Shown: piece by piece, positions 6,913 through 9,939 of the stretch | How positions within the stretch are numbered: position 1 is the stretch's first letter | Layout: the number at the start of each line of letters is the position of its first letter | Program-made: the position numbers and the translations under genes | Notes under the pieces: generated by a model | Told to the model about the DNA's origin: nothing | Database searches by the model: none | What the model saw: only the letters and a program-made list of their open reading frames with translations | Assembly (NCBI GenBank): GCA_031429035.1 | Contig: JANOYU010000056.1 | Coordinates: forward strand, 1 to 9,939 | Length of the DNA stretch: 9,939 nt | Reading direction: 5' to 3' | Origin: Methylotenera_A sp031429035 | GTDB taxonomy: Bacteria; Pseudomonadota; Gammaproteobacteria; Burkholderiales; Methylophilaceae

Positions 6913-8829
6913 TTACTGCGTATCTTCTAGCACATTTTGTAATTGTTGCGCTGGCAGGTATTGTTTGTAGCTTTGTAGTTCGTCGCTTTCTAAGCTGGCA
7001 TTGGGAATCACAGTAGGGCGCAAAAAAATCACCAGCTCAGTTTTTTGCGTGGCATCGTTTTTACCAGTAAATATTTTACCCACACCTGGTACGTCAGATA
7101 AGCCTGGCACTTTGTCAGTATTACGTTGAATTTCATCTTGCATCAATCCGCCCAATACTGCCGTATTGCCACTATCTACTTGCAATATCGATTCCATTTC
7201 GCGCACCTGAATTTGTGGAATTTGACTTGGAATCGCTAGCAATTGCGGGTTGGGGTCGCGCACAAAACTGAGCACGCGCGATATAGTAGGGCGTACATTC
7301 ACATTCACTTTGCCTGTATCATTTATTTGCGGCGTCACGCTCATCACCACACCCACAGGCACCGTATTGGGTGTGGTGGTAATAGTTGAAAGTACGCCGC
7401 CGCCCACTGCCGCCTGCGATTGTTGCGCTTGCACGGTGAAATACACCAAGTTATCTACCACTTTTAGCACCGCCGTTTGGTTGTTTAACACCATTAATTT
7501 TGGGCTGGATAATACTTTGGTATCGCCAAATTGTTTAAGCAAAGTAATAGAGGCGGCAATATTACCAATGCGGCTAAGCGGGTTTAAATAGCCCGCTACA
7601 AAGCCAGCAGTGGGCGCCAAGCCAAGCGCATTATTTTCACCCGCAGTAAAAGCGCCAGTGGTGGTATTAAAGTTGACGCCTTTAGAACCAAGCGTTTGAC
7701 CGAACACAAAGCCGCTGTTAGTAGGCCCGTTATTTAGGCGGCTCCAATCAATGCCTGCTTGAAAGCTGTCATTCAAACGCACTTCGACAATTGTTGCCTC
7801 AATCAATACTTGGCGACGCGCGCTGCCCATCACACGGTCAATAAATTCTTGCACTTTTTCGTGCTGTTTGTTGGTGGCACGCACACTAATCACGCCAGTT
7901 TCTGGGTTGGCAATGACGTTGGCGGCTAATAATGTTTTATATTCTGATTTAGCTTTTTCGCGTGCTTCTGTTGCGGCTCTAGTACGTTCTGTATCGCTGT
8001 TTATGGTAATTGTCGTTCCATTATTGGTTTTGGTATTTCTAGTTTCACTTTCACTCACATCAGCCTCGGTACCTATGCGCGACACAATCACTTCTTTATC
8101 GGTTTCGGCCAATAAATCTTTCACATTCTGAATCAGCGATTCCCATAAATGGTTTTTAGAGCTGCTATCAACCGAGGTTCGCGAGCTATTATTAGCGCCA
8201 TTACCCGATGTGCTACTGCTAGAACTGCTGCCGCCCTCACCCGTGCTAGCACTTTGCCCAGTGCTAGAAATCTCCGCTGCCGCACCAATAAATCCTTTGG
8301 TGTCGCGGTTCATATTCACATAGTCCACTTTGTAAATGCGTAACACTGGCGCATCTGGCGCAATGTACAACACATTGCCTTCCATTTTGTAGGTTAAATC
8401 GACTTGTCTAGCTAGCCGCTCTAAAATAGCTGGTAAGGTTTGATCGACCGCATTCAAAGTCGCGCGGCCTTTAATGCTGGGGTGAATATCAATATTCATT
8501 TTGCTTTCGCGCGCAAGCGCAAACAAAATTTCTTTTACAGGCACTTCATTCACCACTACGCTGTAAGTTTGTGCTTTGCTAACTGCTTTGGGCGGCGGTA
8601 ATATTGGCGCGCTACGCACCAATTTTGGTATAGGGGCGATGTTAGTATTTTGCGGGGTATTTTGTGTTGCGGCGCTGGCATTACCATCAATATGACCTGC
8701 AGATGGCTTTACTTTAGTCTGGTGCGAACATGCCGAAAATGTAAAAGTAATCACCAAAGCAATTAAAAGTAAATTGCATTTAGCAGTAAAATAATTACCC
8801 CATTTAAGATTAATCTTATTGTTTTGCAC
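6913..8829 (-). CDS. mshL: MSHA outer-membrane secretin MshL (lipoprotein)
   Basis: This 638-aa secretin forms the ring through which the pilus leaves the outer membrane. A basic, hydrophobic signal segment (residues 1-33) ends in a lipobox-like F31-S-A-C34, so Cys34 is probably lipidated. A secretin/TonB N-terminal (STN-like) domain is at about 86-158. A serine-rich stretch (188-224) and a charged, repetitive region (255-300) form a long linker. NolW-like sequence follows (ANVIANPETGVISVRATN, 303-320; RRQVLIEATIVEVRL, 338-352). The secretin core is at about 434-608, with VPGLSDVPGVGKIF at 574-587 and TELVIFLRPTVI at 597-608, both family signatures. The start is GTG at 8829-8827: an in-frame TAA lies at 8853-8851 and any later start would lose the signal peptide. 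AGGGG (8844-8840) is 10 nt upstream. It lies between mshM, 119 bp away, and mshN, 16 bp away. Confidence 0.94.
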   Translation of the reverse strand: MQNNKINLKWGNYFTAKCNLLLIALVITFTFSACSHQTKVKPSAGHIDGNASAATQNTPQNTNIAPIPKLVRSAPILPPPKAVSKAQTYSVVVNEVPVKEILFALARESKMNIDIHPSIKGRATLNAVDQTLPAILERLARQVDLTYKMEGNVLYIAPDAPVLRIYKVDYVNMNRDTKGFIGAAAEISSTGQSASTGEGGSSSSSSTSGNGANNSSRTSVDSSSKNHLWESLIQNVKDLLAETDKEVIVSRIGTEADVSESETRNTKTNNGTTITINSDTERTRAATEAREKAKSEYKTLLAANVIANPETGVISVRATNKQHEKVQEFIDRVMGSARRQVLIEATIVEVRLNDSFQAGIDWSRLNNGPTNSGFVFGQTLGSKGVNFNTTTGAFTAGENNALGLAPTAGFVAGYLNPLSRIGNIAASITLLKQFGDTKVLSSPKLMVLNNQTAVLKVVDNLVYFTVQAQQSQAAVGGGVLSTITTTPNTVPVGVVMSVTPQINDTGKVNVNVRPTISRVLSFVRDPNPQLLAIPSQIPQIQVREMESILQVDSGNTAVLGGLMQDEIQRNTDKVPGLSDVPGVGKIFTGKNDATQKTELVIFLRPTVIPNASLESDELQSYKQYLPAQQLQNVLEDTQ

Positions 8830-8948
8830 GAGCTGCTTGCCCCTAAGGTTTTAATACACCTATCGTTATCGCATAAGTTGCATTAAATTGCAATACTAAG
8901 CTCTTGAAAAATCTTGTAAATTTGTATGGTTTTCGCTTTTATGCAACT
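8830..8948 (-). promoter_or_regulatory. 119-bp mshM-mshL spacer with candidate promoter
   Basis: This is the largest non-coding gap here. On the coding strand TTTACA (8920-8915, five of six to the sigma-70 -35) is followed after 16 nt by TAGTAT (8898-8893, four of six to the -10), which would start RNA near 8886, about 57 nt before the mshL GTG. The gap also holds the palindrome TTGCA-N6-TGCAA (8879-8894) overlapping the -10, and a 9-bp inverted repeat AAGTTGCAT (8875-8883) / ATGCAACTT (8941-8949). An internal promoter for the mshL-onward genes is plausible from position and motifs only. Confidence 0.35.
8840..8844 (-). promoter_or_regulatory. Shine-Dalgarno AGGGG for the GTG start of mshL
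   Basis: AGGGG on the coding strand at 8844-8840 leaves 10 nt to the GTG at 8829. It supports the GTG as start, since no ATG or TTG in frame lies between the upstream stop (8853-8851) and the signal peptide. Confidence 0.6.
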
Positions 8949-8949
8949 T
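8875..8949. repeat. 9-bp inverted repeat AAGTTGCAT flanking the mshM-mshL spacer
   Basis: AAGTTGCAT on the plus strand at 8875-8883 pairs with ATGCAACTT at 8941-8949, which reaches the first base of the mshM stop complement. A further TGCAA at 8890-8894 makes TTGCATTAAATTGCAA (8879-8894). The repeated TTGCA half-sites could be a regulator site or an RNA stem with a loop of about 57 nt; neither is shown. Confidence 0.5.
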
Positions 8950-9939
8950 TATTTTGTTTCTTGCAAAACGCCTGCAATGGTGCGCAATTGCGGTTTGTTT
9001 TTTTGCAGCGCTAGCGGCAATTTTTTAAGTGCTTGCACGGCATCAACACGGCTGGCAAAGCTGCCATATAACACGGTTAAAAACGGCAAATTATTGACCT
9101 GGGTGCGAAACACGTAAATATTATCCAACTCCACTTGCTGGCTCAGTGTTTCTAAATCGGTTTTTAGCTGCGCATCGCTACTTGCACCCATTAATTGAAT
9201 GGTGACCGTACTAGGGTTTTGGCCAGCCAACCAGGTGCTAGTTGCAGCCAAGCGCTTGCTTAAAATATCTTGATTTATTTGCGTAGTATTTGCCGAGGCA
9301 GTAGCAGCAGGGCTGGAAGCCGCATTGGTGTTGGCTTGCAGAGTATCTGTTTTAATGTTATTTGTTTTAACTGTATTTTCAATGGTTTTTTTTGTTACTT
9401 GCGCAAGGCCAGATTTAGGTTTTTGCAGCCACATACTCGCGGCATAACCCATTACCAAGCCTAGTGTTAGCAAGCCTAACAGCATCAATAACTGCGTTTT
9501 TTTTGCTTGTTTTTTAGCGGCTTCAACACCAAACTCGCTGTCAGCAATGGCCGCTTGCACATGCTTAGGTGTCACTTGGTACACGTTCTCTGCAAACGCT
9601 GCCAGTAAGGCTTTATCGGCCAAAATATTCACTCGCCGCACTAGGCCGTCCGCTGCGTTGGCCAACTTTTTAACAGCTGGCACCGTAAACATGTGTGGGC
9701 CAAAATAGCCTGCCGCGCGTAGCCTAAACATTAAATATTCGCCAATTTCTTTCACTTGCAACGGCGCTAAGTTGAAGCTATGGGTAATACGCTCACGTAG
9801 TTGGCGAATGTTAGTTTGGTTGAGGTTTTCGTCTAACTCGGGTTGGCCAAATAATACAATTTGCAGTAATTTATCGTGTTTGGTTTCTAGGTTAGAAAGT
9901 AGGCGAATTTCCTCTAGCGTCGCCAGTGGCATGCCTTGC
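8949..9939 (-). CDS. mshM: MSHA biogenesis protein MshM, ExeA-like AAA+ ATPase with SPOR-like C-terminus (5' end outside window)
   Basis: The frame is open to the window edge. The codons before the ATG at 9932 read Gln-Gly, giving QGMPLATLEEIRLLSNLET, the stretch that follows the Walker B 'DEAQ' in ExeA/MshM proteins. The true start and Walker A are therefore outside. Counting from Met at 9932, the rest of the AAA+ domain runs to about 130 (LLQIVLFGQPEL, 22-33; RQLRERITHSFNLAPL, 43-58). A lysine-rich junction (139-145) leads to a membrane segment at about 147-168. A Thr/Asn/Ala-rich linker (175-220) follows, then a SPOR-like domain at about 241-322 (TVTIQLMGASS; FLTVLYGSFASRVDAVQAL). SPOR domains bind denuded peptidoglycan glycans, as in DamX. 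The design suggests an ATPase that helps the pilus machine and secretin pass or anchor to the cell wall. It is the most upstream gene visible in this transcription unit. Confidence 0.9.
   Translation of the reverse strand, partial: QGMPLATLEEIRLLSNLETKHDKLLQIVLFGQPELDENLNQTNIRQLRERITHSFNLAPLQVKEIGEYLMFRLRAAGYFGPHMFTVPAVKKLANAADGLVRRVNILADKALLAAFAENVYQVTPKHVQAAIADSEFGVEAAKKQAKKTQLLMLLGLLTLGLVMGYAASMWLQKPKSGLAQVTKKTIENTVKTNNIKTDTLQANTNAASSPAATASANTTQINQDILSKRLAATSTWLAGQNPSTVTIQLMGASSDAQLKTDLETLSQQVELDNIYVFRTQVNNLPFLTVLYGSFASRVDAVQALKKLPLALQKNKPQLRTIAGVLQETK

Noticed and set aside
9930..9932. ATG at 9932 as the start of mshM
   Set aside because: The frame stays open upstream and reads Gln-Gly before this Met, matching the residues after Walker B in ExeA-type proteins. 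It is an internal Met of a gene cut by the window edge.
1..9939. tRNA, rRNA, insertion sequences, transposase or integrase genes, DNA uptake sequences
   Set aside because: No matching structure, inverted-repeat-bounded element, protein motif or overrepresented uptake motif was seen by eye in the window.

Overview
All eight genes lie on the minus strand and form most of an MSHA-type (mannose-sensitive haemagglutinin) type IV pilus assembly cluster. In transcription order, from high to low coordinates, they are mshM (5' end cut by the window edge), mshL, mshN, mshE, mshG, mshI, mshJ and mshK (3' end cut). The order M-L-N-E-G-I-J-K, moderate G+C with many TTA/CTA leucine codons, and the C-terminal SPOR-like domain on MshM suggest a betaproteobacterium, perhaps near Methylophilaceae/Nitrosomonadales. 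The taxonomic call is inference from gene order and style and was not tested by search.

Layout: 9939-8949 encodes the C-terminal part of MshM, an ExeA-like AAA+ ATPase. A 119-bp gap (8948-8830) holds a possible promoter and inverted repeats. Then come the outer-membrane secretin lipoprotein MshL (8829-6913), the inner-membrane TPR protein MshN (6896-5373), a 60-bp AT-rich gap, the extension ATPase MshE (5312-3606) with a c-di-GMP-type MshEN domain, the GspF/PilC-like platform protein MshG (3598-2393), a 530-aa MshI that joins PilM-like and PilN-like parts (2380-788), the PilO-like MshJ (774-142), and the start of the secreted MshK (145-1). From mshL to mshK the gaps are 16, 60, 7, 12 and 13 bp and then a 4-bp overlap, so this looks like one operon with translational coupling near its end.

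How the parts should fit together (family knowledge): MshE powers pilus extension through MshG; MshI, MshJ and MshK form the inner-membrane alignment complex corresponding to PilM/N/O/P; MshL is the outer-membrane pore; MshM and MshN probably link the pore to peptidoglycan and the inner-membrane parts. The pilin genes (mshA, B, C, D, O, P, Q) and any retraction ATPase are not in the window.

No mobile element, CRISPR array, RNA gene or convincing plus-strand gene was seen. The most unusual structure is at two translation starts: mshJ and mshE are each preceded, exactly 17 nt upstream, by a partial copy of their own start region. Each copy opens a 5-6 codon mini-ORF whose stop overlaps the real start codon. 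The machinery itself is a known type, not a new system.
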